Origin: Candidatus Nitrospira nitrosa
Lineage (GTDB): Bacteria > Nitrospirota > Nitrospiria > Nitrospirales > Nitrospiraceae
Assembly (NCBI RefSeq): GCF_001458735.1
Contig: NZ_CZQA01000012.1
Coordinates: forward strand, 124,001 to 188,000
Reading direction: 5' to 3'
DNA: 64,000 nt
The notes under the pieces were generated by a model that saw only the letters and a program-made list of their open reading frames with translations, was not told the DNA's origin and searched no databases. Of the stretch, positions 1-7,531 are shown piece by piece. The stretch's first letter is position 1. Each line of letters starts with the position of its first letter. A program made the translations under genes and the position numbers.

Positions 1-111
1 GCTCTGTTCGATCAAAAGGTAACGATTGACGGAAGGGCTGCATCCCGTCGAGAGGAATGCGAGACAGCCGGCCAGGATTACCGAGATGGGAAAGATCCCC
101 CCCCACCGCAC
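1..111 (-). CDS. Lipoprotein N-terminus, cut by window edge
   Basis: The first 37 codons of a minus-strand gene run off the left edge. The start is a GTG preceded by GGGGGAT. The translation has a short positive N-terminus, a hydrophobic stretch (ILAGCLAFL) and a lipobox LSTGC, followed by SPSVNRYLLIEQ. This is a typical type II signal peptide, so the mature protein should be lipid-anchored. It lies downstream of two other lipoprotein genes on the same strand (LPP20-like and LpoB-like). In other bacteria such pairs often sit beside a third lipoprotein of the COG3014 type, but too little sequence is present to name this one. Confidence 0.6.
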   Translation of the reverse strand, partial: MRWGGIFPISVILAGCLAFLSTGCSPSVNRYLLIEQS

Positions 112-163
112 AGATCCCCCGTGGGCAAAGCGTGAGAGGAATGGTTTCAATGAATTCCGCGAG

Positions 164-361
164 GCATACTGGATACTGAAAAAAACGGCCAACGGCGTTC
201 TCGCCTCGCTCAGAGGCTCAACGTGCAGGAAGGGCACTGGAAGCAACGAACCTATCCGTTCGCATGTGACCGAAGCGAGTGAATCAAACGAAGCTTGGTA
301 TCTCCCTCTTCGCCCCTTCGCTGACTGCGGCCTTGCCGGACAGCCCTTTTGACCATTCTGC
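164..361. repeat. Palindromic intergenic repeat, copy 1
   Basis: This non-coding block between two lipoprotein genes shares its two arms with the element at 49469-49594. The left arm (about 171-222) has GAT, CTGAAAA, GTTCTCGC, TCG and CTCAACGT in the same order as the reverse complement of the right arm of the other copy. The right arm (about 315-361), read in reverse complement, has TCAAAA, GGCCGCAG and similar words that match the left arm of the other copy. The centre is longer here than in copy 2. It looks like a non-coding MITE-like or REP-like family. The stop codon of the LpoB-like gene abuts its end. Confidence 0.55.
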
Positions 362-972
362 TAAAAGACTGTCCGCTTCTTTTCAACCACCTTCTTGATC
401 TTCTTTTGCCCGTACCACACCTTCGCATTGCTCTCCAGATCGATCATCTGAAGATCCACCTGATAGAACACGGCCTTCGCCCCGTCTGCTTCGTCAAGAA
501 TGGTGGCAATCGTCCCCTTCATCATGAAATCGGCCCCGGTTTCTTTTCCCGGAGCCTTTTGCGTCTCTTCACGCGCATAGATCGCCTGTTCTTTTCGTTC
601 AGTTCTCACCTCATCGCGTTCGCTCTTGCCGGCCACAAAGGTGACTTTTTGAGAATTGGTGAGTTCTCGCTCCAAATCCGTGATAAAGGTCTGAACGCTG
701 ATATGTTCGTGGCTGCTATTTAGGACGGTCCCCACGACGACGACGGGCTGACGCTGAGTGGCCTTTTCAAAATTCCCAAGCCAAGGATATTGGAGCGCAT
801 CCTTGACCATCGCCTCGGCAACCATCCGGGAGTCCGTATCATTCCACCTCCCGCTCAGATCGGTCACCACCCCGGCATCGACACGAGTCACCCTGGTCTC
901 ATGACCGCATCCGCTGAGAACAAAGGCAACACCCAGCGTCGCAAGAAGAGAAAGACGAATTCTCTGGATCAC
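361..972 (-). CDS. LpoB-like outer-membrane lipoprotein
   Basis: A 203-residue lipoprotein of the penicillin-binding-protein-activator LpoB family. The signal peptide ends in the lipobox LSGC (about residues 19-22), followed by motifs typical of the family: VVTDLSGRWNDTD, then VVVVGTVLN and a GADFMMKGTI strand near residue 145. The start is a GTG with GGAGG six bases upstream. In Enterobacteria LpoB activates PBP1B from the outer membrane; that role is only inferred for this distant homologue. The gene follows the LPP20-like gene by 42 bp and is probably co-transcribed with it. Confidence 0.8.
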   Translation of the reverse strand: MIQRIRLSLLATLGVAFVLSGCGHETRVTRVDAGVVTDLSGRWNDTDSRMVAEAMVKDALQYPWLGNFEKATQRQPVVVVGTVLNSSHEHISVQTFITDLERELTNSQKVTFVAGKSERDEVRTERKEQAIYAREETQKAPGKETGADFMMKGTIATILDEADGAKAVFYQVDLQMIDLESNAKVWYGQKKIKKVVEKKRTVF

Positions 973-1014
973 GATGAACCTCCGAAAGGAAGCAGCGGCT
1001 TGATGACGTTAAGA

Positions 1015-1581
1015 CTACTGAATCCCTCGCTTTTCCTCTTCCTTCTCCAAACGCTCGAACATTTTATCGGCATTCTTCCGCACAAAGTCCCGGACCTGAG
1101 CATTGAGTTCTTTGGCCTGCTCCAGATTGTTCTTCATATCCTCTAAACTCAGCTTGGTCAAGACATAATATGTGTTGGTCTTGGGATCCATATATTGATC
1201 AATCTTCCGGACCCCACTGAGTGTCGCAGTCGTGATCGTTTTTTGAGCCCGCTCAACATTCTGCTCTTCCGTATTCCGCGTAAAATCTCCCGCCGTGGTT
1301 GATGCGGCATAATCTCGCATCAGATAGCCCGTATAGGTTTCAAAGGTCTTGGCGATCTCGGCCCTTCCACGATTCTCTGCCGTCTCCCAGGCAAGCGGCG
1401 CATTCCGTACTCCGGATACCGCCCCCACCCCATAGAAGGCTTTGCTGTCTTTCTCATTGAAGACGCCCGACCCCTTCTGGACCCATTTGGGTGGTCCCCC
1501 ACAAGCGGCGAGTCCCATGACAAAAAGGACAGCAAGACCGAGGCCGGCCAGTCTTGAGTACGTCGCTTGTGACCTGATCAT
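1015..1581 (-). CDS. LPP20-family lipoprotein
   Basis: A 188-residue lipoprotein with lipobox LAAC (about residues 24-27) and the sequence GGPPKWVQKGSG straight after it. The body resembles the LPP20/LpoB-neighbour family: FYGVGAVSG, then a region of charged helices (ENRGRAEIAKTFETYTGYL) and a C-terminal YYVLTKLSLEDM strand. It has a strong ribosome-binding site, AAGGAGGG, before the ATG. It is probably the first gene of an operon with the LpoB-like gene and the partial lipoprotein, all anchored in the outer membrane. The biochemical role of LPP20 proteins is not well defined. Confidence 0.75.
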   Translation of the reverse strand: MIRSQATYSRLAGLGLAVLFVMGLAACGGPPKWVQKGSGVFNEKDSKAFYGVGAVSGVRNAPLAWETAENRGRAEIAKTFETYTGYLMRDYAASTTAGDFTRNTEEQNVERAQKTITTATLSGVRKIDQYMDPKTNTYYVLTKLSLEDMKNNLEQAKELNAQVRDFVRKNADKMFERLEKEEEKRGIQ

Positions 1582-1727
1582 ACAACCCTCCTTAAAGAAA
1601 ATAGGTAGATACGCCGTACGTAGAACATCCCGAGAAAAAATGTTGGATTCATGCTAACATGCGTTTTTTTATCAGTCAATGCAAGGCACATTTCATTCAG
1701 ATTCCTCAACGCTACCAAGGAGACACT

Positions 1728-1898
1728 GTGGCAGACATCCAGATTGACGATGGCATCATCAAAATTCTCACGCTCGACATCCAGGACCCCAAAGCGGCTG
1801 CTGTGCTCTCAGCATACCCTCAGGCTCGTTGGGCAGAAATCACTCGCCGAGCGATCAAGATCGGCCTGGGATACCTCAAGGGGGGGGAACAGGGATAG
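1728..1898 (+). CDS. Small conserved-looking protein, 56 aa
   Basis: A GTG at 1728 is preceded by AAGGAG five bases upstream, which favours it over the ATG at 1659. The product begins MADIQIDDGIIKILTLD and ends GLGYLKGGEQG. It has no signal peptide or transmembrane segment and no motif I recognise. It is divergent from the LPP20-like gene. The good ribosome-binding site and the amphipathic composition (RWAEITRRAIKIGLGYL) make it likely to be real, but its function is unknown. Confidence 0.55.
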   Translation: MADIQIDDGIIKILTLDIQDPKAAAVLSAYPQARWAEITRRAIKIGLGYLKGGEQG

Positions 1899-1963
1899 TT
1901 ACCAGGCCATTGACGGCCACAACGGCTGTTTCTGCTTGCAGGAGCTCGGTCGACTCAGGAGGG

Positions 1964-2863
1964 TCATTTCACGGCCGACCCTCTGGAGATCTTGCCTTCA
2001 ACCAACACCATATCTCCATCACCATCGATGCGAAGACTCGATGGATGCTGGAGACCACCAGACATCACCTCGACCTGCCGTACGAGGTAGCTCCCCAGTT
2101 CGGAGGCCGTAAGCCAACCGTTTCCATCCAGATCTGCCGTACCAGACAGTCCTCCGAGGAAAGCCTCGACAAAGCGACTGCCCTGGTCTGAACGGCTGAC
2201 CGTCTCTCCCGGACTTGCCGCACTCACGACTTGCACCGCCCGCCGCTCCGTATCGGACTCTGGCGCCATCCGTCCTTCCAGTGAAAGCCCAGGGGCTTCG
2301 GTCGTCTCCCAGCCAAATACCGGTGCATCCAGAATAAGGAGCGTGTGCGCTGAAGCAGACCGGCGCGCAAATTCTTTCAACTGTTCGACCGTGATGGATT
2401 TCGTGGAGCTATTAATCGGTGCATCAAACGGAACCAAGTAGCTGCGATCCTGCCCCTCGGAGTCTTGCATCACCCCGGCATGGCCCACATACACAAGAAC
2501 AAGCCGGTCCATCCTGCCAACTTTTCTCGGCAGCATGTCGTTCAGCAGCTGCTGCAGGCGTCGGGAACTGGCATCCCTGTCGTAGAGTTCGACCACTTCA
2601 TCAAATCCCAATTGCCGAAATGCCTCCGCCACTTTCTTCGCATCCTTGATGGCTCCCGGAATCGGCGGTGCCAAGACATACTGTTCGATCCCAATCACGA
2701 TCGCCCAGGATTTGTAATAGAGCCCTTCCGGCTTGCCCAATTGCGCCTCTGCACCCGACAAAACAATCAGCGACAGCATGGCCATCAGAGACGCTGCCAG
2801 CGTAACGGATCTCCGAAGTATCAACCGAGCAGATATCATTCTCAACCTCTGTGGAGCATTCAT
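1964..2863 (-). CDS. Secreted caspase-fold protein, catalytic Cys lost
   Basis: A 299-residue protein with an N-terminal signal or anchor segment (about residues 18-40) and a caspase-like (peptidase C14, p20-type) domain. WAIVIGIEQY (about 53-62) is the first beta strand, KDAKKVAEAFRQLGF is the usual DA-x-x-A-x-x-L helix, and VLVYVGHAGV (about 121-130) carries the catalytic His. The second catalytic position is LLILDAPVFG, where active family members have DAC-x-SG, so Pro stands in place of Cys. A C-terminal DLDGNGWLTASELGSYL segment looks like the EF-hand-like tail common in bacterial caspase-like proteins. It is probably a non-catalytic binding protein. Confidence 0.75.
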   Translation of the reverse strand: MNAPQRLRMISARLILRRSVTLAASLMAMLSLIVLSGAEAQLGKPEGLYYKSWAIVIGIEQYVLAPPIPGAIKDAKKVAEAFRQLGFDEVVELYDRDASSRRLQQLLNDMLPRKVGRMDRLVLVYVGHAGVMQDSEGQDRSYLVPFDAPINSSTKSITVEQLKEFARRSASAHTLLILDAPVFGWETTEAPGLSLEGRMAPESDTERRAVQVVSAASPGETVSRSDQGSRFVEAFLGGLSGTADLDGNGWLTASELGSYLVRQVEVMSGGLQHPSSLRIDGDGDMVLVEGKISRGSAVK

Positions 2864-3034
2864 TATGGGGTTGTGAGCCTATCTCCAGCCATAGCCGGTG
2901 TCAAGAAACTGCATTGAAGTGCTCGTCCCTCGTGAGCTAACTGCTCACTCCCTGCATGGTTGCAGGTATCCATGACTTTCTCCATAATGCCCCCTTCTGC
3001 CCTGGACTGCCTTGAAGAAGGAGACAAGCCTGCC

Positions 3035-4924
3035 ATGAGTGATCAGATCGAGACTCTCTTAAAGGAAAGTCGGACCTATCAGCCGACTGCCAAGACGATC
3101 TCTGCAGCCTACATCAAAGAGTACGAAACCGAGTACAAGAAGTCCATCGCGGATCCGGAGACGTTCTGGAGTAATGCAGCCAAGGAACTCGAGTGGTTTG
3201 CGCCTTGGAACAAGGTCTTGGAGTGGGACTATCCATGGGCGAAATGGTTCGTCGATGCGCGATGCAATATCGTCTACAACTGCCTCGACCGTCACGTCAA
3301 AACCTGGCGGAAAAATAAGGTTGCATTAATTTGGGTTGGCGAAAATGACCAGGAACGCATCTTCACGTACGGTGAGCTCTATCGACAGGTCAATCGCTGC
3401 GCTAACGCCTTGAAGAAGCTTGGAGTTCAAAAAGGTGACCGCGTCACCATTTATCTTCCGAAAGTTCCAGAACAAGTCATTGCCATGCTGGCTTGCGCCA
3501 GGATCGGCGCGATCCACAGTGTAGTCTACTCAGGCTTCAGCGCGCCGGCCCTCGCGAGTCGCGTGAACGACGCTGAGGCAAAACTCGTGATCACCGCCGA
3601 TGTCGGCTTCGATCGCGGTAAAGTCATCAACCTGAAGCCCGTGGTGGATGAAGCACTCAAAAGCTGCCCCACCGTCGGCCATGTGGTGGTCGTCCGGCGT
3701 CAGGTGCCTGGGCCAGCGCTTTCAGCCCCAAAGGAAATTGATTGGGGTGACTGGATCAAGCAGGAAAGTGCGCGGTGTGAAGCGGAACAACTCGATGCAG
3801 AAACCCCGCTCTACATCCTCTACACGTCCGGTACAACCGGCAAACCCAAGGGCGTCGTCCATGTCCATGGGGGTTACATGGTCGGCACCTACCTGACGAC
3901 GAAATATGTGTTCGATTTAAAGGACGATGACGTATACTTCTGCGTGGCCGACCCTGGGTGGGTCACAGGCCACAGCTACATCGTCTATGGACCACTGCTG
4001 AATGGCGCGACAATCCTCACGGCAGAAGGAAAGCCTGACTACCCCACTCCAGGACGCTGGTGGGATCTGATCGAACGATACGGCGTCTCCATTTTCTATA
4101 CCACTCCGACAGCTATTCGCCTACTGATGCGCTACGGCGAAGACTGGCCAAAGAAATCTGACCTTTCCACACTCAGAATCCTTGGCAGTGTCGGCGAGCC
4201 CATCAATCCAGAGGCGTGGGAATGGTACTACCGTGTGACCGGTGGGGACAAACCGATCATGGACACCTGGTGGCAGACAGAAACGGGGGCGATTCTGATT
4301 ACTCCGCTTCCCACCGTCCCGCTCAAGCCTGGCTCGGCGACCCGTCCCTTTCTTGGAATTGAAGCCGATGTCGTGGATCGTGCAGGCAACAGCCTCCCAG
4401 CCAATGCGGGTGGCTTTGCCGTCATCAAGAAACCGTGGCCGTCCATGATGCGCACCATTTACAAGGATCCCGAGCGATACAAGACCTACTGGAACACGAT
4501 CCCCAATTGCTATACGGCCGGCGATGTGTGCCATAAAGATGTAGATGGCTACATGTGGTTCATGGGCCGTGCCGACGATGTGATCAAAGTCGCCGGCAAT
4601 CGGCTCGGCACCGCTGAAGTGGAAAGCGCCTTGGTCAGTCACCCCGCCGTCGCGGAAGCTGCCGTCATCGGCAAACCTCATAAGACCGTCGGGGAATCCA
4701 TCAAGGCCTTCATCATCTTGAAACAGGGAGAGCAGGAAAGTCAGGCGTTGATCAAGTCGATCAAGGATCAGGTCTTGAAGGAGTTAGGCAAGATCGGCGT
4801 GCCGTCTGAGATCGATATCGTCTCGTCCCTGCCGAAAACGCGGTCCGGGAAAATCATGCGTCGCGTGCTCAAAGCGAAAGAGCTTGGCCAGGACCCTGGA
4901 GATATCTCGACGATTGAGGAGTAA
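3035..4924 (+). CDS. acs: Acetyl-CoA synthetase
   Basis: An AMP-forming acetate-CoA ligase of 629 residues that converts acetate, ATP and CoA to acetyl-CoA through acetyl-AMP. The N-terminal ACS domain is followed by the adenylate-forming core with the P-loop-like YTSGTTGKPKGVVH, the TWWQTETG motif, the hinge GRADDVIKVAGNRLGTAEVE and the C-terminal SGKIMRR, whose Lys is the residue acetylated in regulated Acs enzymes. The ATG at 3035 has AAGGAG upstream and gives the family's usual N-terminus; a longer reading starts at 2960. It is followed five bases later by a small membrane-protein gene. Confidence 0.95.
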   Translation: MSDQIETLLKESRTYQPTAKTISAAYIKEYETEYKKSIADPETFWSNAAKELEWFAPWNKVLEWDYPWAKWFVDARCNIVYNCLDRHVKTWRKNKVALIWVGENDQERIFTYGELYRQVNRCANALKKLGVQKGDRVTIYLPKVPEQVIAMLACARIGAIHSVVYSGFSAPALASRVNDAEAKLVITADVGFDRGKVINLKPVVDEALKSCPTVGHVVVVRRQVPGPALSAPKEIDWGDWIKQESARCEAEQLDAETPLYILYTSGTTGKPKGVVHVHGGYMVGTYLTTKYVFDLKDDDVYFCVADPGWVTGHSYIVYGPLLNGATILTAEGKPDYPTPGRWWDLIERYGVSIFYTTPTAIRLLMRYGEDWPKKSDLSTLRILGSVGEPINPEAWEWYYRVTGGDKPIMDTWWQTETGAILITPLPTVPLKPGSATRPFLGIEADVVDRAGNSLPANAGGFAVIKKPWPSMMRTIYKDPERYKTYWNTIPNCYTAGDVCHKDVDGYMWFMGRADDVIKVAGNRLGTAEVESALVSHPAVAEAAVIGKPHKTVGESIKAFIILKQGEQESQALIKSIKDQVLKELGKIGVPSEIDIVSSLPKTRSGKIMRRVLKAKELGQDPGDISTIEE

Positions 4925-4929
4925 CGCAC

Positions 4930-5154
4930 GTGGGACGAGGTGGACGAAAACCCGGCGAGCCGATCTATCTGCGACGACACATGATCGCGCTCGCCCTGGC
5001 CGTGGGACTGCCGATTGTCCTGTTGCAACTATATAAGATCTATGTCGGTCCGGTGAGTTTCGATGCCCAGATGGGATTTGGGATTCTCGTCTCCATCCTG
5101 GCCGGTCTCATCCTCTACTACTCCTACCGATCGTCCGCGCAGAATCAGCCGTAG
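4930..5154 (+). CDS. Small two-helix membrane protein
   Basis: A 74-residue protein that starts with GTG five bases after acs and is probably co-transcribed with it. It has a basic N-terminus (MGRGGRKPGEPIYLRRH), a first hydrophobic helix (ALALAVGLPIVLLQLY) and a second (GFGILVSILAGLILYYSY). No enzymatic motif is visible. Its last 43 or so codons are repeated at 5955-6092 beyond the toxin-antitoxin pair. Its function is unknown. Confidence 0.65.
   Translation: MGRGGRKPGEPIYLRRHMIALALAVGLPIVLLQLYKIYVGPVSFDAQMGFGILVSILAGLILYYSYRSSAQNQP
5026..5153 (+). repeat. 128-bp direct repeat, copy A
   Basis: The 3' part of the small membrane-protein gene. By hand alignment it matches 5964-6091 with about 16 substitutions and no gaps over 128 bp. 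The two copies lie 938 bp apart and flank the Phd/RelE pair. Confidence 0.8.
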
Positions 5155-5237
5155 AAACGTGGCTGTCGCTCGCCCCTCGGAATGCCAAGAAAACATGATT
5201 GCTTGATTCAATTTCTGGCCTCATAGAGATCTTAACC

Positions 5238-5275
5238 TTGTGATTGCGCATAATTATGCGTTACATTATGCGCAT
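5238..5275 (+). promoter_or_regulatory. Operator/promoter of the Phd/RelE pair
   Basis: It holds a perfect 14-bp palindrome CGCATAATTATGCG (5247-5260) and a 9-bp inverted repeat TGCGCATAA (5245-5253) / TTATGCGCA (5266-5274), so three half sites lie in about 30 bp. A weak promoter, TTGTGA (5238-5243) and TACATT (5262-5267) with an 18-bp spacer, overlaps them. This fits autoregulation by an antitoxin, as is known for Phd/YefM families. Confidence 0.55.
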
Positions 5276-5297
5276 CACTTACACATTGAGGTAACCC

Positions 5298-5591
5298 ATG
5301 GCCGTGGCATACAAGAAGGACGAAATCCTCAGTGCATCTCGAGTCGCAAGATCCTTTGGAAAAGTGCTGACCGATCTGAAAGCCAGGCATCGGCGCCGGG
5401 TCGTCGTCCTCAAAAATAATCAGGTAGAAGCTGTCATTGTGCCGGTCGATGATTATGAAACGATGGCGGAGGCGCTCGACCTCTTGGAGCACATGGAGAT
5501 CCATCGCCTAGTTACACAGCGGGGGCGCAAGAAAGTGAAGAAAACCGTCCCCCTGGAGGCGCTGCTGAAGGAGCAACGACTTGCGGTATAG
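5298..5591 (+). CDS. Phd/YefM-family antitoxin
   Basis: A 97-residue antitoxin of a type II toxin-antitoxin pair. The N-terminal DNA-binding part reads ILSASRVARSFGKVLTDL, followed by VVVLKNNQVEAVIVPVDDYETM, a typical Phd/YefM signature. The basic C-terminal tail (RGRKKVKKTVPLEALLKEQ) should be the unstructured toxin-neutralising segment. The ribosome-binding site is GAGGTAA before the ATG. Its 3' end overlaps the toxin gene by 11 bp. It probably represses its own promoter through the palindromes just upstream. Confidence 0.85.
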   Translation: MAVAYKKDEILSASRVARSFGKVLTDLKARHRRRVVVLKNNQVEAVIVPVDDYETMAEALDLLEHMEIHRLVTQRGRKKVKKTVPLEALLKEQRLAV

Positions 5592-5892
5592 CGTCGTCTT
5601 CACTGTCGCAGCTGCCGAGGACTTTCGACAGCTTGATGGATCACTGAAAGAACCGGTCTCAAAGCAACTCAGAAAACTCGAAACTGCTCCACGGCTCGGT
5701 GAACATCTTGGTAATCGAGCAGGTCTCGACCTCACCGGCTACTACAAACTCTACGTAGCAAAGAAATCAATCCGTATCGTGTACAGGATTATCGACCACG
5801 AGATCCTGGTCGAAGTCGTTGCGATCGGAAGGCGAGAAGATCTCACGATCTATCAGGAAGCCCTCAAGCGGTTAAAACACAAGAATCGATAG
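5581..5892 (+). CDS. RelE/ParE-family toxin
   Basis: A 103-residue toxin that starts with TTG inside the antitoxin gene (11-bp overlap), which implies translational coupling. The fold signature is clear: YSVVFTVAAAEDFRQLDGSLKEPV, a central KLYVAKKSIRIVYRI strand pair and C-terminal VEVVAIGRREDLTIYQEAL. RelE-type toxins cleave mRNA at the ribosome and ParE types poison gyrase. The sequence is closer to the RelE pattern, but the target cannot be settled by reading. The pair sits between the two copies of the 128-bp repeat. Confidence 0.85.
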   Translation: MRYSVVFTVAAAEDFRQLDGSLKEPVSKQLRKLETAPRLGEHLGNRAGLDLTGYYKLYVAKKSIRIVYRIIDHEILVEVVAIGRREDLTIYQEALKRLKHKNR

Positions 5893-5954
5893 AAGAACTG
5901 TTCATCGGCATCTCCCAAACGTGTCATAAAGGTATTGGCCTCCTAACTTAGGCT

Positions 5955-6092
5955 GTGCTTTTACAGCTGTACAAGATCTATGTTGATCTGGTGAGTTTTG
6001 ATGCACAGATAAGATTTGGGGTGCTCGTCTTCATCCTGGCCGGTCTCATCCTCTACTACACCTACCGATCGTCCGAGCAGAACCAGCCGTAA
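5955..6092 (+). pseudogene. Partial second copy of small membrane protein
   Basis: An open reading segment GTG-CTT-TTA-CAG-CTG-TAC matches VLLQLYKIYV of the gene at 4930-5154 and continues to the same C-terminus (LAGLILYYTYRSSEQNQP, then TAA). The N-terminal 30 or so codons are absent, and a TAG lies just upstream in frame. The nucleotide match is about 112 of 128 at 5964-6091. It is a 5'-truncated duplicate left beyond the toxin-antitoxin pair. Confidence 0.7.
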
Positions 6093-6165
6093 CCACTTCC
6101 AATGATAACGATGCCTGACATTTCTTGAGAGACGGATAGTACTGCGTCCATTGGAGTCCGATGGT

Positions 6166-6510
6166 TTAGGCCCCCTCTGAATCAATGATCTGCTGAATAC
6201 CGCATTTCAACCCTGGGAGTTTCACCTGCACCACATCCCATACCAACTGATAGTCCACCCCAAAGTAACTATGGATCAAGCGGTCGCGCATCCGAGCGAT
6301 CGGACGCCATTCGACTTCAGGATGCGATAACCTGAACTCCTGAGGCAGGTTCTTTACAGCTTCGCCAATAATTTCCAAGCTGCGCACGAATGCGCGGCGC
6401 AGCGTTTCATCATCGGCAAAACTTTCATAGGTCAGGCCATGGCTCCGATCCAGGAGATACGCCACTTCAACAAGGATATGCCGCAAATAGTCACGCGGCT
6501 CGAAGGACAT
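6166..6510 (-). CDS. hepT: HepT-family RNase toxin (DUF86)
   Basis: A 114-residue HEPN protein of the HepT/DUF86 family. The helical N-terminus ([18 protein letters not shown]) is followed by the active-site motif R-x4-H-x-Y in [13 protein letters not shown] (about residues 81-93), which is intact. The preferred start gives MSFEPRDYL; a longer reading to 6576 would overlap the partner more. The gene overlaps the 3' end of the nucleotidyltransferase gene upstream by about 20 bp, the usual order for MntA-HepT modules. In that family MntA AMPylates the HepT Tyr and so silences the RNase. Confidence 0.85.
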   Translation of the reverse strand: MSFEPRDYLRHILVEVAYLLDRSHGLTYESFADDETLRRAFVRSLEIIGEAVKNLPQEFRLSHPEVEWRPIARMRDRLIHSYFGVDYQLVWDVVQVKLPGLKCGIQQIIDSEGA

Positions 6511-6808
6511 CGGCAGCCTCAGCCAAGATAGACGGCCCAATAAAAGGCGAGAGGGACTCAGTAGTAACGATTTCAACCTGGCGCCCCAACGTATCTTCGA
6601 GGAGATCCGCCAGCGCCATGAATCGATCGAACGTCTTCACTTTCAGGTCAAACTCGACAAGCACATCCACGTCACTATCGGGACGGGCCTCATTGCGAAG
6701 TACAGAGCCGAAGAGCGCCAATCGACGGACACCAAGACGTCGAACCTCGGAGTCAACGGTTTGCAGCCGCCGGATCGCCTCGTCACGGGTGAGGGACATG
6801 TTACTCAT
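6491..6808 (-). CDS. mntA: MntA-family nucleotidyltransferase antitoxin
   Basis: A minimal nucleotidyltransferase of about 105 residues with the family motif [20 protein letters not shown] (GS-x10-D-x-D), the nucleotide- and metal-binding site. A downstream third carboxylate is likely in QVEIVTTES. It is the upstream gene of the HepT/MntA pair and overlaps it. Three nearby start codons are possible (6823, 6808, 6799) and the ribosome-binding site does not decide between them. It should act as the antitoxin by AMPylating HepT. Confidence 0.85.
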   Translation of the reverse strand: MSNMSLTRDEAIRRLQTVDSEVRRLGVRRLALFGSVLRNEARPDSDVDVLVEFDLKVKTFDRFMALADLLEDTLGRQVEIVTTESLSPFIGPSILAEAADVLRAA

Positions 6809-6823
6809 AGGATGAACATACAC

Positions 6824-7296
6824 GAAACATCCTATTGATGCCAGACGGAAGGCCTAACAGTTCCGCAGCGTACCGGTAGGCACGACACAGCCGGAAAGTA
6901 CACTTCAGTTGTCAGGACAGTCGCAGAAGTTGAACGGGAGTTGCACTGACGGAGACTAACCTCATCGACACACCTCACTCGTCACGGCATAGGCCACCTC
7001 TTCGCACCTCTCGTCGCCCCTCATGATTCAATATCCTACCTCAGAGAGCAACACCATCTAACCTTCTCTCCTGCCCGGGCACGATTCGCGACTCGCCTCC
7101 AACTGAATGCTCCCACGACCCCCTTTGGACAAAACATTGACGTATTAATTCCTCCAACCGTCAACGTTTTGTAACTATATAACGTATATTTCACTAGGTG
7201 TTTAGTAAATCATTGAAAACCGCACTACATCACTATGGCGCGGCTCTTGCTTGCCTATATCAGCAGTTGTGAGCCTAACCACCCAAGGAGGAATCG
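6824..7296. other. Intergenic region without a gene
   Basis: About 470 bp with no convincing reading frame. The stretch 7130-7240 is AT-rich compared with its surroundings and may hold the promoter of the zinc-ribbon gene, but I see no clear -35/-10 pair. The composition change fits the start of the accessory region that holds the two insertion sequences. Confidence 0.4.
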
Positions 7297-7470
7297 ATGG
7301 AATGTCCGAAGTGTCAGGGGATGATGATGTTGGAGCGGTTCTCGGATTTCTTTATCGTGTTCTACGCCTGGAAATGCATTAACTGCGGGGCGATGATCGA
7401 CCGCACGATTGCCACCAACCGCCGAAAGAGTCTGGCGGCGCGAGAGGTGCAAACCGTTGCGGCAGGCTAA
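7297..7470 (+). CDS. Zinc-ribbon miniprotein, 57 aa
   Basis: A 57-residue protein with a strong ribosome-binding site (AAGGAGG, six bases before the ATG). It begins MECPKCQGMMMLERFSDFF and has a second pair CINCG at about residues 27-31, so CPxC and CxxC form a four-Cys zinc-ribbon. The C-terminus (IDRTIATNRRKSLAAREVQ) is basic and helical. Very short zinc-ribbon proteins with this pattern appear repeatedly in Nitrospira genomes as far as I know; the role is unknown, with nucleic-acid binding possible. It lies just left of the IS30 element and is intact. Confidence 0.75.
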   Translation: MECPKCQGMMMLERFSDFFIVFYAWKCINCGAMIDRTIATNRRKSLAAREVQTVAAG

Positions 7471-7531
7471 GCAGAGATAATATGGGTTTGGAATCCCGTC
7501 GGGAGTCTGTTACCAACATCTTGCTTCTTCT

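Noticed and set aside
26-352. Open plus-strand frame of 108 codons at the left edge
   Set aside because: It crosses the palindromic repeat and the lipoprotein start on the other strand and has no ribosome-binding site or recognisable content.
4121-4681. Long minus-strand frame opposite acs
   Set aside because: The plus strand encodes intact Acs motifs throughout, so this is an antisense shadow.
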